From: Apostichopus japonicus
Taxonomy: Eukaryota; Echinodermata; Holothuroidea; Aspidochirotida; Stichopodidae
Assembly: GCF_037975245.1 (NCBI RefSeq)
Contig: NC_092562.1
Coordinates: 5,870,001 to 5,934,000 of the forward strand
DNA: 64,000 nucleotides
Direction of reading: 5' to 3'
Numbering within the stretch: position 1 is the first letter of the stretch; every line of letters begins with the position of its first letter. The translations under genes and the position numbers were made by a program. Shown here piece after piece: positions 12,191 through 24,459 of this stretch. A model generated the notes under the pieces. It saw nothing but the letters and a program-made list of their open reading frames with translations, made no database searches and was not told the DNA's origin.

Positions 12191-13020
12191 AAATGTTGGC
12201 ACTTTTAAGTTGACTTCATTCCACAAGACAGTACTTTTATAGCCTAAATTGTTTATTTTACATTTAATGGGATATAATATATGGACCTCTGGAATAGGAA
12301 GGTAGTATGGTGTTTAATTGCTGAAAATCGCACATTCTGAATTGTTTGTGTTGTCATTGCTTTTTGTTCTCTCTTAAATGTACCTCTCTGCTGTGAGCGA
12401 TTCAAACATGCATCCATATATTGTTTACCTAATTACTAGGTATTAATTAACCTAAAACCTGTATACAATATTTGCTAAATGGGTGCTATGTAAACTTCTC
12501 TGGCAAAATTTTACATAACAGTATTGTATTTGCGTTACATAATAAACATGTAAAACTGTACAAACCAGCAGTTAAGTAATTTTTACTTAAATGTTTTAGT
12601 GTTCTTATTTCACATGAGAATTAAGTATAATTTTACTTAACCTGTATCACGTTTTTTGAGTGTAAGTGGTATATTTATGGGATTTGGGGTTTGCAATTTC
12701 ACCTGCAAGTGTAAAATGAACATCAGTAAGGTGTTGGCTATATTCAACACGCAAAAAGTGTAAGAATAGCCAGACATGTGGTGTTGGTACAGCTCTCCCA
12801 TCAACTGAGTATTAACACCTTTGAAGAGCTAAATTTAGGGGACTGGGTGTGACAATGACAAATGCAAGTGTTGATAAATTCAACACCAGCGAGGTGTTAG
12901 ATTTTCAACACTCGGAAAGTGTAAAATTAGCAAGGAGGGTGTTGTCCCTGTACGAGCTAGGCTGAAGTGTTTGATATGACACTTATCGATTACTTTTCAA
13001 CACTTCATTTTTTTTGAGTG

Positions 13021-13887
13021 TAGAGATCACAAGGAAACGTGGTAAATTTATCATGCTCTCATTATAAGTGTAATGTTACTTGGTTATATAGATCCTGCCA
13101 AAAACAGAGGTTCAACCTTATACATAACAATTATTATTGTTTTACGTTTGCCTAATTATACGAAAGATTTCTGGTTGTCTTTGATTAAGCTAATGGATTG
13201 AGTTTCTACGATAGGGAATGAACCATTATTTATTATTATTAACAATGAAGGCTACGAAAATACGTCATATAGAATCTACCATCGTTGATCACTCATGTAT
13301 GAAATGATGTCTAATAGATTTATGAAGATATACTTAACCACTAACGACAGATATATAGTAAGGAAGCTCTAATCCGGGTAAATTATATTGTTTGATCAAG
13401 ATTGAAAACCTCATATCACATTATGCAGTATTAAACAGTATCAGTTTGATATTTGGATAAGACAGAGTTTGTGCAAGGAAGCACATTAATCCAGCCTCTA
13501 GAATCTTAGTTTGTTTTTGGTTGTCATCTTACTAAGGTAAGATATCATCATCAAGTGACCGTCAAACGTAGTTTCATTTGTGATAGATTTCTAATTGCAT
13601 CAGTACAAAACGTTATAAAACGAAGGTGTGACATGATAATAAGATACGATATAACAATCTAAAGAGGAATGTATACTGACCCGATTCAAATGATTAATTT
13701 CTCACATGTTATTTTCTCAGCAACTAAAAAAAGGTATTAAGATGGGAATTGGTTTAAGGTGTTATTGATCTTTTTTTGACTTTGTTTGCAATTTAAATTG
13801 GCTACCAGATATTCCATCGCAAGATTTTAAAGAAGAAGAGAAAGATATTTAGCACTAACAATATCTGGCATTAATGGAATTAGTCAT
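13021..13887. other. Intergenic stretch downstream of the phospholipase gene
   Basis: It lies between element 2 and the stop codon of the phospholipase A2 gene and should contain that gene's 3' UTR. No other gene was recognised. Confidence 0.4.
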
Positions 13888-15121
13888 TTAGCATCTGTCG
13901 TTGTCATAAAACCTATAACGATCGTTAAACGTATGTTCATTCCTTTGGAGGCAAAGTGCAGCTGTTCTGTCACAGACACACAAGGCTCTCTCGCATGCGT
14001 TGTTCGAAGAATCATCTGTAAAAGAATCAAACAAGCGATTTGTTAGAGGAATATTGCTGGGAAAAAAAATGACAAAATGTAGTTAAGAGAATCGTTACTT
14101 ACAGACCAACCTGTCCATTAGTATTGGTCGATAAGCGCAGGCTTATGATAAGATTAATTTTGAAGGGTATTTGTCAGTATATGAAAATCAAAACATTTCG
14201 AACTACATGAATAAGAGCCTCTGGTTTGTTATGCATTATTGTGTAATCCCTAAATGAACTATTGATGTTTGAGCATTCATGAGTTATTCAGGTGTGTTTT
14301 ACCTTTTGTGCAATATAAAGGAGTACATTGCTTAAGCTACGAAAATACTCTCTGACATCATCGTATATGTCATCGTATGGAATGAGTAATTTTGTCATTG
14401 TAGAAAGAAAATACACTGTAAAATATTCCATTTTCATATTAGAGTCCATTGGTGATTCTGTCGAAGTAGTACACGGTCAAGGTAATACTTTCATGCATAT
14501 ATGATAGAAACATTAGATGTCTGAATTTCGTTCCGTATCGTCAGACGCTTGTTTACCCTAAATTCGTAGGGCGCTTCTCGCCCAGAGGGTGAAGCCGAAC
14601 TCCATTTACCTTTACACAGCATAGTATTTATTTATTTGTTCAGTTACGGAGTTCCTTTACCTACATATGAACGTTTCACAAATACATTTTCTTCCTTCGC
14701 GTGAGCTGTACGACGTAATAATTATTCAAAACGGTTCCATAGAATTTTGACCTCAGAGCATACAAACTGAAGCGATGCTGCCTTTTTGGTGTAATTTTTA
14801 CTATCAGTTCTTTACTCGAATGAGTACCAAATATGAAGGGAACATCGGACTTCTATATCACGTACGTATTTCATGCTCGTATTCGCTTCTCATTAAAGTT
14901 GCAAGATACGCAAGTTAGGCAACTGGATTATTCGGCAACTCTAGGGAAGATATCCCAGCACATGCACATCGTATTTCAAGTTCGCAAGATGGTCAATATT
15001 AAATTAATATTATTGAAACAATGATATCCCTTATAAACTACTCCAAGATCAGTAACTGAACACTTGATTAGAATGATACCAACAATGTTGCCGTATAAAA
15101 ATATACGAATATATATATATG

Positions 15122-15177
<56 letters not shown>

Positions 15178-17975
15178 TCTGGGAATGAAGTCTCCCAGGA
15201 GGGAAATAGTGAGTGGCTAGTAGTGGACGAAGTGCGTGGTGATTGTGATGTGGTAGAAGATGGTTGTGTGGTTGTAAACAGCGGTAAGTGGGGACAGGAG
15301 AAGTCGAAAGGAAGAATGGTATTGTGTGGGGATTCAATAGTACGGTATGTAGACCGAGAGTTCTGCAGGGTGGATAAAGCAAAAAAGGTCAGGGTATGTT
15401 TGCCAGGTGCTAAAATCCAGGATGTCTCTAAAAGGGTGAACAAAATCGTGTCAGATGAGGAGGTGGTTGTAGTCCAGGTAGGCACCATAATGTGCAGGAG
15501 TCGCAAAACATTATAGTCTAGGTACCACGAATTGATGTGTCGACTAGCATCAACTCGGGCTAAAGTTGTCATATGTAGTTTGTTGCCAAGATTTGACAGC
15601 AAGGTTCTGTCAGATAAGATTGTAACTTTGAATGGTTTATTGTATAGTCTGTGTGCCGACTTTGGCTTCACATTTGTTGACATGTGGTCATCATTCCAGG
15701 GTAGAAGGGATCTGTTCGCCAGGGATGGTTTGCACTTAGCTAATACTGGGGCCTCGTCAAGGGCGGCGGAACCGGGGGGGCACAGGGGGCACGTGCCCCC
15801 CACTTTTCCTCAGGTTAAAAATGTGCCCTTTTTCTCCATAAAAATTGAGGTGTCTCATCTCAAGTTAGCAAGAGGCCAGGGAACCAGAATGAACACTCGG
15901 GAAGGGCCGTTCCGGCCATCTGAGGGGTTTGTAAAACCAAAAATTTTCTTGTACGCTCCGCGCCAACTGATGGTGGCGCTCCGCTCAGATAGTCGTGCCT
16001 ACAACTTTGCAAATCCTGGCTACGCCCCTGACTTTTAATGAATTTCTGTGGGTCAAACTCAAAGCTATTTCGAATGGAAAAAATTTGGTTAAGATATTAA
16101 TTCGGAAGATTCCTACATTAGCGACTAGCATGATTTCACCTCATTTTGTCTCAAAAGAAAACTTGTTCATTGTTTCCTAATTTGCACATTGGATATTGCA
16201 GTGCTAGTATGCATATTTTCCTTGAGGGGGGGGGGGGGGCGTTGATGGAGTGATGTGTATACGCAAACAAGATTATACAATAAGAGTCATAAAGGGTACT
16301 AAATATAAGGCTGCATCAGTCCAATCGAATTTCTGCAAAGTGCCCTTTGATGTCGGTGCCCCCCCAGATTAAAAGTGCTTCCGCCGCCCTTGGGGCCTCG
16401 TTGTTTGGTAGGATGGTGAATTACTCTGTTGAACAGCTATGTTTAAACTAAATTGGGGGGCGATGAAGTCTGGAATTAGTTTGGATAAGGATTATGTTCC
16501 TAGTGGAGGCGATTATAGGCGTTTTGAGAGCAAGAAAAGTGATAGTCATAGTTCTAACTTTATGGAGGCATGCTAAGGTACATAGTTTCAGGGATAAGCT
16601 GAAGATTGTCTTTACCAATGCTAGAAGTATTCGTAAAAATTTTGCTGAATTTACTGTGCTTCTCGAGGATCTGAATCCGGATGTGTTTGGTATCACCGAG
16701 TCTTGGTTAAGGGAGGACATTGATAGTGCTGAGGTTTCTCACCCGGGGTATGTTGTGTATCGTCAGGACAGAAAGGATACTCATAATGGGGTTGGTGGGG
16801 GAGTTTTACTGTATGTTAGGGATGACATTGTAAGTGTTGAGAAATCTCACCAGCGTCTTTTACTTAGGCTGAAGAGCATGGGTGTCATAGGGAATTTACT
16901 ATCTTGGATCGGGAATTGGCTTGGAAATAGGGAACAGAGGGTGGTAATTAATGGCTGTGCTTCTTCCTGGCAGAACGTTACTAGTGGGGTTCCACAAGGG
17001 TCTGTATTAGGTCCCCTGTTGTTTGTTGCCTATATAAATGACATCGACGGAGATATTTTGTGTACAGCTATAGGTTTGCTGATGACACCAAATTGTATTC
17101 TGAGGTCTCTTCCAAAAGCGATTCTGAGAAATTTCAAGCGGATTTAGATAAGATTTTTTCCTGGTCTCAGGGGTGGCAAATGCTTTTTAATATTGATAAA
17201 TGTAAGGTAATGCACATTGGTACTAGTAGCCAAAAGTTTACATACAATCTAAATGGTGTGTAGTTACAAGAGGTCTCTGTTGAAAGAGACCTAGGTATCT
17301 ACATTGACTCGTCTCTGAAGCTGCTAAAAGAGGTAATAGGGTTTTAGGTATGATCAAGAGGAACTTCAGTTTTCTGAAAGAGGACATCGTAGTTAGGCTT
17401 TATAAGCAGTTGGTTAGGCCTCATCTGGAGTATGCTGTGCAGGCTTGGAACCCTTATTTTGCTAAGGATAAGGAAGTACTTGAAAAGGTCCAGAGGAAAG
17501 CTAGTAGGATGATTAGTTCCTTAAAGAGGGTTCCTTATTATAGGCGGTTACAACTGTTGAATCTCACCACACTGGAGCTTAGGAGGTTACGTGGGGACTT
17601 GATCCAGGCTTTCAAGATTGTGTATGGTTTCGACAATTTATCCTTTACCGACTTTTTCAAGTTTGCAAACAGTAGTTGTACTAGAGGTCATTGTCTTAAA
17701 CTCCAAAAGTCGCATAGTAGGATTAATATTCGGCATAACTTTTTTCTAATAGGGTTGTGAATGAGTGGAATAGTTTGCCTGAGAAAGTTGTACTTGCAAG
17801 TAGTGTCAATGGGTTTAAGAATGCTTTGGACAAGCACTTTAAGCATTGTAATCGGGTCTGAGTGTTTGTGTCTTCAGTTTTTTCCCTCTCTTTATAGGGT
17901 CCTTGATGGGGACTTAAGTGTCCCTCCTGATCCTTTTTTCTACTAAACTAAACTAAACTAAACTAAACTAAACTA

Positions 17976-18023
<48 letters not shown>

Positions 18024-19361
18024 TAGTTTAGTTTATGACACAGTGAATGACACAGTGAGTTTGTTGGTTTTAGTTGGTTGTAGAAGCAATTTTTGTAAAT
18101 AGTGTAGAAAGTTTTAATTAAAAAAAGTAAACAGATACTTTCTGTTTCTGCTGAGTATGTAGCAGATTAGTTATGGTTCTTTTACTTTTACAAGCCTTTT
18201 TGGATATATCCTTTGCTACTTATCTCTCCTGAGATAAACAGTGCCTGTTAGACAATAATGCTTATGGCTATACCTGGAAAAATAGCATTTAGAGGGACCG
18301 TGTATGGTGGGAAAGAGTTAACAAATAGCCCAGAGCTTTTAACCAGTAGTTGTTTTCACTTAGTTGTGGTAAAATTGTATCTTGTTTAGGTTAGTTCTGG
18401 AGAGTTTGATTCTTTATCTAGAGAGAACAAGACTTATCTTGCTTAATAAAGAAGTTTTGTTTATATTGGGAGTTTTTGAAAATGTCCATCATGTAACGCT
18501 ATATTTTTCAATTTTGATGAGACTGTCATAATAGTATTCTTTTGGCCACTGTTCTGGATCTTTTCGAGATGGTAACAATGGACGTTTTGTATTTTACTCA
18601 ATTGTTGTTCTTGGAGCCTACCTTTACTTTGTATTTGCCAAAGGAACCAGATGCTACCCCACCGAACTGTAAATGTCACTCTAAACTTAATTTGTTAAAC
18701 CATTTTGTAAATCGCTGGAGTGTTGTTTGTAACGGAGCACACTGATGTACACCGTAACCTTAATTAGCGAAAATAAACTTTCCGCGTTTAAGCAAGAAAG
18801 CCAGCAGTTCGCGACAGCACCAGTTTTCAGATAAGTTTAAGTATTCCTTTTTATTGTAACCTTGTCATGGCCATAGACAATAAGTTTTAAGTTTTTCTAA
18901 GTTCTATATGTTCGGTGCATAATACAGCGCAGACTGTAACCTCAGTATTGTTTCATATTGTCTATACCGACTGTGCTGAATCTTGATGTACAGTGTTCAG
19001 TACCACAGTAACCAGTATGTTATGTAACTGCAAGAATTAATTTAATTTAAATTAATTTAAGAGTGTGGTCAAGTTGACATATTTGTAATGTAGATCTTTT
19101 TTATTGTTTTGTGCCATTGATAGCCTTATTACATCTCCATTTCCCACAAATGGAGGATTGAAAATGTAAGTAGTTTCATGGTACATTTCTTTGTGTTTTG
19201 TGTCTTTCATTGTAAACTGTGTAGAACTGACTCAGCAGTTGTTTTGAATATCAGCATTGTACCGTTTGGACATGGACACAATTTTATCCTGTCTTGAGGC
19301 CCTCTTGATACACATATTGCTAACCCATTGTCCTAATTACCTTCACCGAAGGAAAGGAGGG

Positions 19362-19418
<57 letters not shown>

Positions 19419-22400
19419 CATGATATATGCTATATGCTATATACGACCCCCTCAATAACCACACGATGAACGTCACATTTGGAGAAAACTTCAACGGAAG
19501 ATGTTATGTCAAAGTTGTGCTAGTTGTGCTAAAATGATTCTTACCGCAGTAAATGTACGGGTATCTTGAACCACAGTTAGATTTAGTAACGGTATATGCC
19601 TCCCAATACGTGCCTTCGCCCCTGCAAACACCGACTTTCAGGGCATCCCAGCAGCGATCATGAGCTTGGCAGCATCTATGATAGGAATAAGACCACCAAT
19701 TATATTTGAACAATGACCACAAACAGTGCCCTATGATTACACTCAACTGTCTCCATGGCAGAGTGAATGATGTCTGAATATCAATTTCTTTACAACATTG
19801 TAGTGATTTATCCACCAGAAACACAAAGTAGTCAATCCATGGATCCTCAGATCTCATCCAAAACAATTAGGAACATGGCCACTAGGATGTTAGCATTCAA
19901 CAAGTTTGAAGTAAATGAGCCTAATTGTCTCTAACTTCGTGACATTTGTATTTTATGTTAATACGCTCAAGGCTGGACAACCATACATGAGTATATGGGC
20001 CTTAAACATTTGCGGAACACGTTTTTGCACATGTTTGAACTTTAAACTCTTTTCATTGAATTTTGGATATGTTATGATGTGTTTGAGGATTCGGCAACAT
20101 TGTTATGTTGTTGTATACGTAATCACGTCAAAATGCTGTTTTTCATTCCTATTTGACGTTAGACTTCTGACGTTTGACCCTATGCCGTCATGCGTCACGG
20201 AGGCAGTGCATCACATGATTATGCACATACCCAAGAAGTTTAAAGCCAACGGTCATTCCTTTGGTTTGCAGTTTTTTTCTTCGTGCACACCCGTAAACAC
20301 ACTTTTGTTTTCTCCAACCTATCATATCCACGTACCCTGACCTTAACAATACCTCTAAACAATATAACTATTCCCAGGACGTGGTCATTCTAAGATTAAA
20401 TTGGCGTCTGAGGGACTTGGAATTCCTGCTAGTAGGCCTAATGTACCTATCAAATGTATGAAGCACCTCTGACCCCCAGGATAGTTGCGTCATGTCCAAA
20501 TTAAGCTGAACATTGACACATCATTGTGTAGATAATATGACACACCATTGCATTATTTAAATTTGACAGGGATTAACTTCATTTCATATAGTATTTTCTG
20601 GCCCAGTGTTACTCCTGACTTCAAAGTGAACTCATGAGGTCAAATTATGCCTACTCGGTACAACCAACCACGTAGAAGAGAAATACCAGCTTCATCCAAT
20701 GTTCAGTGAGTAGCTTTTACTCCAGCATTATCTGAATTTTATATGGTTGACCATACTGAAGGTGACTCATCATCCTTTGTAGAGAGCTTGCAGCCAGATT
20801 ATCAGTGCACTGATGAAATCCCACAACAATTATCCACCCATCATCTATACCTTTAGCAACGAAAGTAAGTAAACTAATGAACTCTACAAACTGGCAGGCA
20901 ACTCTTGACCAAGATGGTCACATTTCTGATAAGTGGGAGGATATGTTGGCTGAGCCCGGTGACACCTGTGATGCTTCACCTTTGGAAGATGAAGAAGAGT
21001 CAGAGACAGAGTCCAGGAGTGGTTCATCATACATCTATAGAGGACATTGGATGACAGTAGAAACAAGTCTTCTCCTGATACTCACATTTGCAACTACGCA
21101 TTCCATCACTGATGTCCAGCTGTCTGATATGCTAGCACTAATTAGTCTCCATTGTATGGAAACTCACTCTGCCATTGGTAGTCTTTATAGGTTGAAGACC
21201 TTTTTTTGAAAAGGCAGATTCACCAGTGCAAAAGTATTATTACTGTGAGTCCTGTTTTAGCTCTGTTGAAGATGGCCAGACCAACTGTAATATAATGCAG
21301 GATGATAATTGACTTTGAGAAGAACAAATTCCTCAATCTAACACTAGAGCCTCAAATTCAAAACTTGTTTTAGCGTCCTGGTTTTGTAGATAAAATTCAG
21401 CATAGATTTAAGGGAAGTATGGATTGTTTCTCAGTGACTTTCCAAATTAAAAAAAAAATGATTAACATTTTAAACTGATTAATTGAAACCTATTAATTGA
21501 TTAACAGAAACTACGGTGAAGTTTGGTAGAATTATGAATAAGAATCCTCCTGAGTTTTTTTCTCAGAGTTTTGAGATTACTTTTAAGATTCTAAAGATTT
21601 AATAATTTGCATTGCTTAGTGTTATTTGTGGGTTTCCTGTACAAATTCAAACAAATTAAAAGATAAGTAATTTTGTAATTGCTGATCTACAAGCTCCACA
21701 GCCTTAATGTGCAGTAACCTATTTGAATTTAAGTACATGAATCATAATCTCTAATGTGCCTCTCCTCATGTTGTAACCATTACAGTTTGTTCAGTGGTAT
21801 CACATATTTTCTATTCCTACAGGAAAAGTTAAAACATTTAAAAGATGATGGCTCTTTAGTTTAAACCAATAAAAATAAATTCTAAAAATTGTATGATATC
21901 TGTTTGGGTTGTGTAGAGTTTGAGTCTGTAAGATTGTATTTCTCCTTGTTGTGAAGATAAGTTAACTGCAGAACCGCTGCACTATGAGCTGCATTATGCT
22001 GTACTATGAAAGTTTTCTCGCTGTGTAGTAAATGAAGCTAATTGCAGAAGGGAAACCTACCCATGAATCATGATCATGCAGTGATAACTTGAGTTCCCAC
22101 AACTAGTTGCAGTAATGGTACCTTTCTGTAAAGTGATTATTACTTGACGCGAAGAAGCTGCGACTGGTTGCAACAAGAAGGCCTGTCCTGGAAAATAACT
22201 TTGCTTGCCGCGAAGTAGCTGCGACTGGTTGCAACAAGAAGACCTTTCCTGCGAAGTAATTTTCCTTGCCGCGAAGTAGCTGCGACTGGTTGCAACAAGA
22301 AGGCCCTTTATGCGAAGTAACTTTCCTTGCTACGAAGTAGCTGCGACAAGTTACAACAAGATGGACCTCCTGCGAAGTCATATTCCTTTGCTGTGATGTT

Positions 22401-24428
22401 GCTGACAGTAGTCACAGGAGCAAAATCCTGCGATGAAGTAATATTTCTGCTGTCGCGAAGTCACGGCAAAGTCACAGTAAAAGTGAAGTACTGCGAAGTC
22501 TTGTAGCGAAGGTATTCCTTCGCAGCGAAGTCGCAACGACTGCGCAGGGAAGTAACCCTTTTGTTAGGGGTACTCGTAATGAACACTTAACTACCAAATT
22601 TAAGTTCAGTGTCATAATTTGTCAAGAGGACGACAATTATTCAAACATCTAATCTCCAGTATATTACATGCATAGCAATGAGAAAATAACGTTTCTGCAA
22701 ACGTTAAATTATGATGAAATTCCTTAATACAGAAATCATTGGCAGTTATATGCTAGCATTGTTAGTCTATCACGTTTAAAATATAAATCAACAGTAAGAA
22801 TGCAAAATACAAGAATATAAGAAACCAACTCCTGGATTTAAAAACGTGTGTTCGCCACTAATCGAATTCTTACAATACGGTCCTATCAAATATGTGTTTG
22901 CTCTTGAGGGGGGGGGGGGGGCAATTGACGGTTACTTTGATGTATTAGTTTGTAATTAATTGAATAAGACATTTTTAAACGAATTAATTTAATAAGAAAA
23001 AAAAAAGTAATTTTACAACCCGTTTTGAGCCCTTGTTTGGAGCTAGTTCGTTCAGCCTTATTTTATACATTCTATATCCCTCACTTTGTGGACAAAGAAT
23101 TAGGATTTTTGACCAGTAATAACATGTATAGCTAAATTCTTTATGAACAGGACAATGTTATCCTGTCTACTTAATATACCTTAAAGTATCTGCATCATTC
23201 TGCCCATCGACTTGTATCATATTTTCTACTTTAACGGGGAGTCTTCTACTCTATTATTTTATTATTTTTTGATGATGAAACAAATAAATAAACAAACAAA
23301 CAAATAAATCAGTTAAATTGTAGAGAAAGATTAAGTTTACGTGAACGTGTTCAACAATATCTACTTTATGACAACATCCATATTCTGTAAAAAAAAAATC
23401 TAACAGAACAGCGTCTTAACTAAATTCAAATCGAAGATTAAGTAGAGGGAAAGGAAAAATAAGATTACTTGGCGTCAAAGTGTAATCGTGTCACAAATTA
23501 CAGTGTCTAGACGTTTTAACATATGGACATTTTAAAATAAACATTTCATTTGATTATAAAAACGATCCTCTTTCTTTTAGAACGAAAAGGCAAAATAACA
23601 CAATTGTAACGAACAAGGGCCAGTCTGAATTATGAAATACAGGGACAAAAATTTTCACCGCGTCTGCCTTGGGTCGTTATAAGTTGTTAAGAATACGGAT
23701 GAGACATATCATTAGGGATGCAGTGCTTAAGAAACTGAGCTCTGAGATTCGCCATACCTGTCAGTAGCATCCAATGCTGTACCTTCGCCCCCAGGTCCAC
23801 ACCAACAGCCATATCCCAAGTATTCAGCGGAATACCGACTACACGTGCAGTCTATCATTGATATAAACTGGTTGAAAGATGATTGGCCTATATAAAACAA
23901 GAAGGTATGTACCAACATTGTTAATGTGATCATAATGATATGAGCATCTTCTTTAAAATGGTATGGAATAATGGCCTAAATAATTTCAAATAGCAGGTAA
24001 GTCATGTTGTGGTTATTGCAACGATGTTTACTTTGTACGAGCTGTATACCCTTAAAGGATAGTTGACGCGTTGGTCATTTGTAATGCCGTCGATTTCGGA
24101 AACATGCAGGTGTTGTTATTCTTGGTCAAAGACCTCAAGAATTCAATCAAGTTCTTCCCCCCCCCCCCCAAGTTTCACGTCTCTAATCATTATTTCGGTA
24201 TATCTTACAATCATGGTTATTCGAAATTGCCTTTCTAAATCTGGAGTATGAAGTTTGAACACCATTAAATTGACAACAATAGTACATTCTTCGCTATCAT
24301 TTTCTCGAGCGGTAGAACTATACCAAGATGAAACTAAATGATCCAGTGCACAATATAAAAAAAAAAAAAAAAACTGACAGGTACTCACCAAAGCCAACCA
24401 TCATGAGCAAAATAACAAGACTCTTCAT
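13888..24428 (-). CDS. Secreted phospholipase A2, four exons, complete
   Basis: The four coding exons are 24428-24389, 23887-23758, 19675-19545 and 14015-13888, all with GT-AG borders and matching phases. They give 142 residues, a normal length for a secreted calcium-dependent PLA2, which hydrolyses the sn-2 ester of phospholipids outside the cell. Residues 1-14 are a hydrophobic signal peptide ([13 protein letters not shown]…). The calcium loop YGCWCGPGG is at 39-47 and the catalytic pair His62-Asp63 sits in CCQAHDRC. The second catalytic Asp116 lies in VCDRTAALC. Cysteine-rich spacing fits the group I/II fold. The position normally held by a conserved Tyr just after the catalytic helix motif is Trp66. 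Introns of about 0.5, 4.1 and 5.5 kb hold transposon debris. The 5' flank carries a 258-bp tandem duplication. Confidence 0.88.
15114..15172. repeat. (AT)n microsatellite
   Basis: A long AT/TA dinucleotide run sits at the 5' edge of the CR1-like element. Frames across it encode Ile-Tyr repeats and are not genes. Confidence 0.9.
15223..15748 (+). pseudogene. CR1-like ORF1, esterase (SGNH-like) domain, broken
   Basis: The first frame (15223-15516) has the GDS-type block I in [14 protein letters not shown]. The second (from 15532) has [13 protein letters not shown] and the Asp-His block in [10 protein letters not shown]. They are separated by a frameshift near 15515-15535 that has also damaged the expected GTN block. 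Such esterase domains are typical of CR1-clade ORF1 proteins. The frame resumes after the nested insertion at 16393 and stops near 16451. Confidence 0.7.
15758..16392. mobile_element. 635-bp TIR element with 9-bp target duplication
   Basis: The ends CAAGGGCGGCGGAA and TTCCGCCGCCCTTG are perfect inverted repeats. The 9-mer GGGCCTCGT flanks both sides (15749-15757 and 16393-16401). Removing the element and one copy rejoins the LINE ORF1 frame, so the empty site is reconstructable. A 9-bp duplication suggests a Mutator-like element, but no transposase is present. The interior carries one copy of the hairpin module found in elements B and B' (about 15935-15995). Confidence 0.85.
16590..17760 (+). 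pseudogene. CR1-like ORF2 (endonuclease/reverse transcriptase) remnant
   Basis: The frame at 16494-17147 holds the N-terminal endonuclease motifs and, after an internal deletion, RT motifs including [13 protein letters not shown]. The FADD box continues in the frame at 17060-17263. The thumb region is in the frame at 17350-17760. At least two frameshifts separate these parts. The full enzyme would prime reverse transcription at nicked DNA; this copy cannot. Confidence 0.85.
17942..18035. repeat. (AAACT)n - (TA)n - (AGTTT)n palindrome
   Basis: The pentameric tail of the LINE runs into a TA dinucleotide block and then into the inverse pentamer, so the whole is a perfect palindrome. It probably arose by slippage or by foldback at the LINE 3' end. 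Confidence 0.85.
19363..19422. repeat. (AT)n microsatellite
   Basis: An AT dinucleotide run in the last intron of the phospholipase gene. Frames across it are spurious. Confidence 0.9.
20647..21312 (+). pseudogene. N-terminal relic of an EnSpm/CACTA-like transposase
   Basis: The frame at 20877-21206 contains an acidic stretch followed by [20 protein letters not shown], then a hydrophobic helix pattern ending SLYRLKTFF. After a frameshift at the T run near 21201-21208 a second frame has a zinc-ribbon-like [10 protein letters not shown] followed by a third Cys in GQTNC. From memory this order (acidic N-terminus, TV..SLLLIL helices, Cys pairs) is typical of animal EnSpm/CACTA-like transposase N-termini. 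Short upstream exon candidates with donors lie near 20647-20700 and 20740-20866. No catalytic core follows. It sits antisense in intron 2 of the phospholipase gene. Confidence 0.4.
22130..22560. repeat. 61-bp tandem repeat, four copies plus decayed tail
   Basis: GCTGCGACTGGTTGCAACAAG-type units recur at 22157, 22218, 22279 and 22340, then decay into GCGAAGTC-rich sequence up to about 22560. This may be the subterminal array of an old transposon, possibly the one whose transposase relic is at 20647-21312. Confidence 0.8.
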
Positions 24429-24459
24429 TCTTTGTCAACCAAGTTTCAACAACGACGAC

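Larger units (their letters stand above)
7843..13020. mobile_element. Element 2: decayed CACTA-like DNA transposon, 5.2 kb
   Basis: The left end reads CACGCACAAAAATGGAGTG. The right end, read inwards, is CACTCAAAAAAAATGAAGTG, and both continue into TTGAA. The dinucleotide TA touches each end, as in the 20.7-kb element at 30620-51293. GTGTT/AACAC words recur in the subterminal regions (7870-7990 and 12720-13010). Inside are the first exon (8161-8218) and last exon (11396-11690) of a SAM-type partner gene, a 164-bp tandem array, and the independent element B. A second end-like sequence (…GTTTTTTGAGTG followed by TA) lies at about 12650-12662, so the right side may be composite. The transposase gene is absent, so the copy is defective. 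Confidence 0.65.
15200..17975 (+). mobile_element. CR1-like non-LTR retrotransposon, degraded
   Basis: Reading along the plus strand: an ORF1 with SGNH-hydrolase-like blocks (CGDSIVRYV and DGLHL), then the start of an apurinic endonuclease ([19 protein letters not shown]). A reverse transcriptase follows ([13 protein letters not shown] and the F-ADD catalytic box in [11 protein letters not shown]) and then the C-terminal thumb ([15 protein letters not shown]). It ends in an (AAACT)n tail. The C-terminal half of the endonuclease and the front of the RT are deleted near 16850-16880, and there are several frameshifts, so it is dead. It lies antisense in the last intron of the phospholipase gene. 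A TIR element is nested at 15758-16392. Confidence 0.88.

Noticed and set aside
15068-15382. Minus-strand frames with Ile-Tyr repeats across the AT microsatellite
   Set aside because: Artefact of the dinucleotide run; the plus strand there encodes recognisable LINE ORF1.
19915-20340. 141-residue plus-strand open frame in the phospholipase intron
   Set aside because: No domain, splice signal or homologous pattern; composition looks like translated AT-rich intron, and it lies antisense to a well-supported gene.
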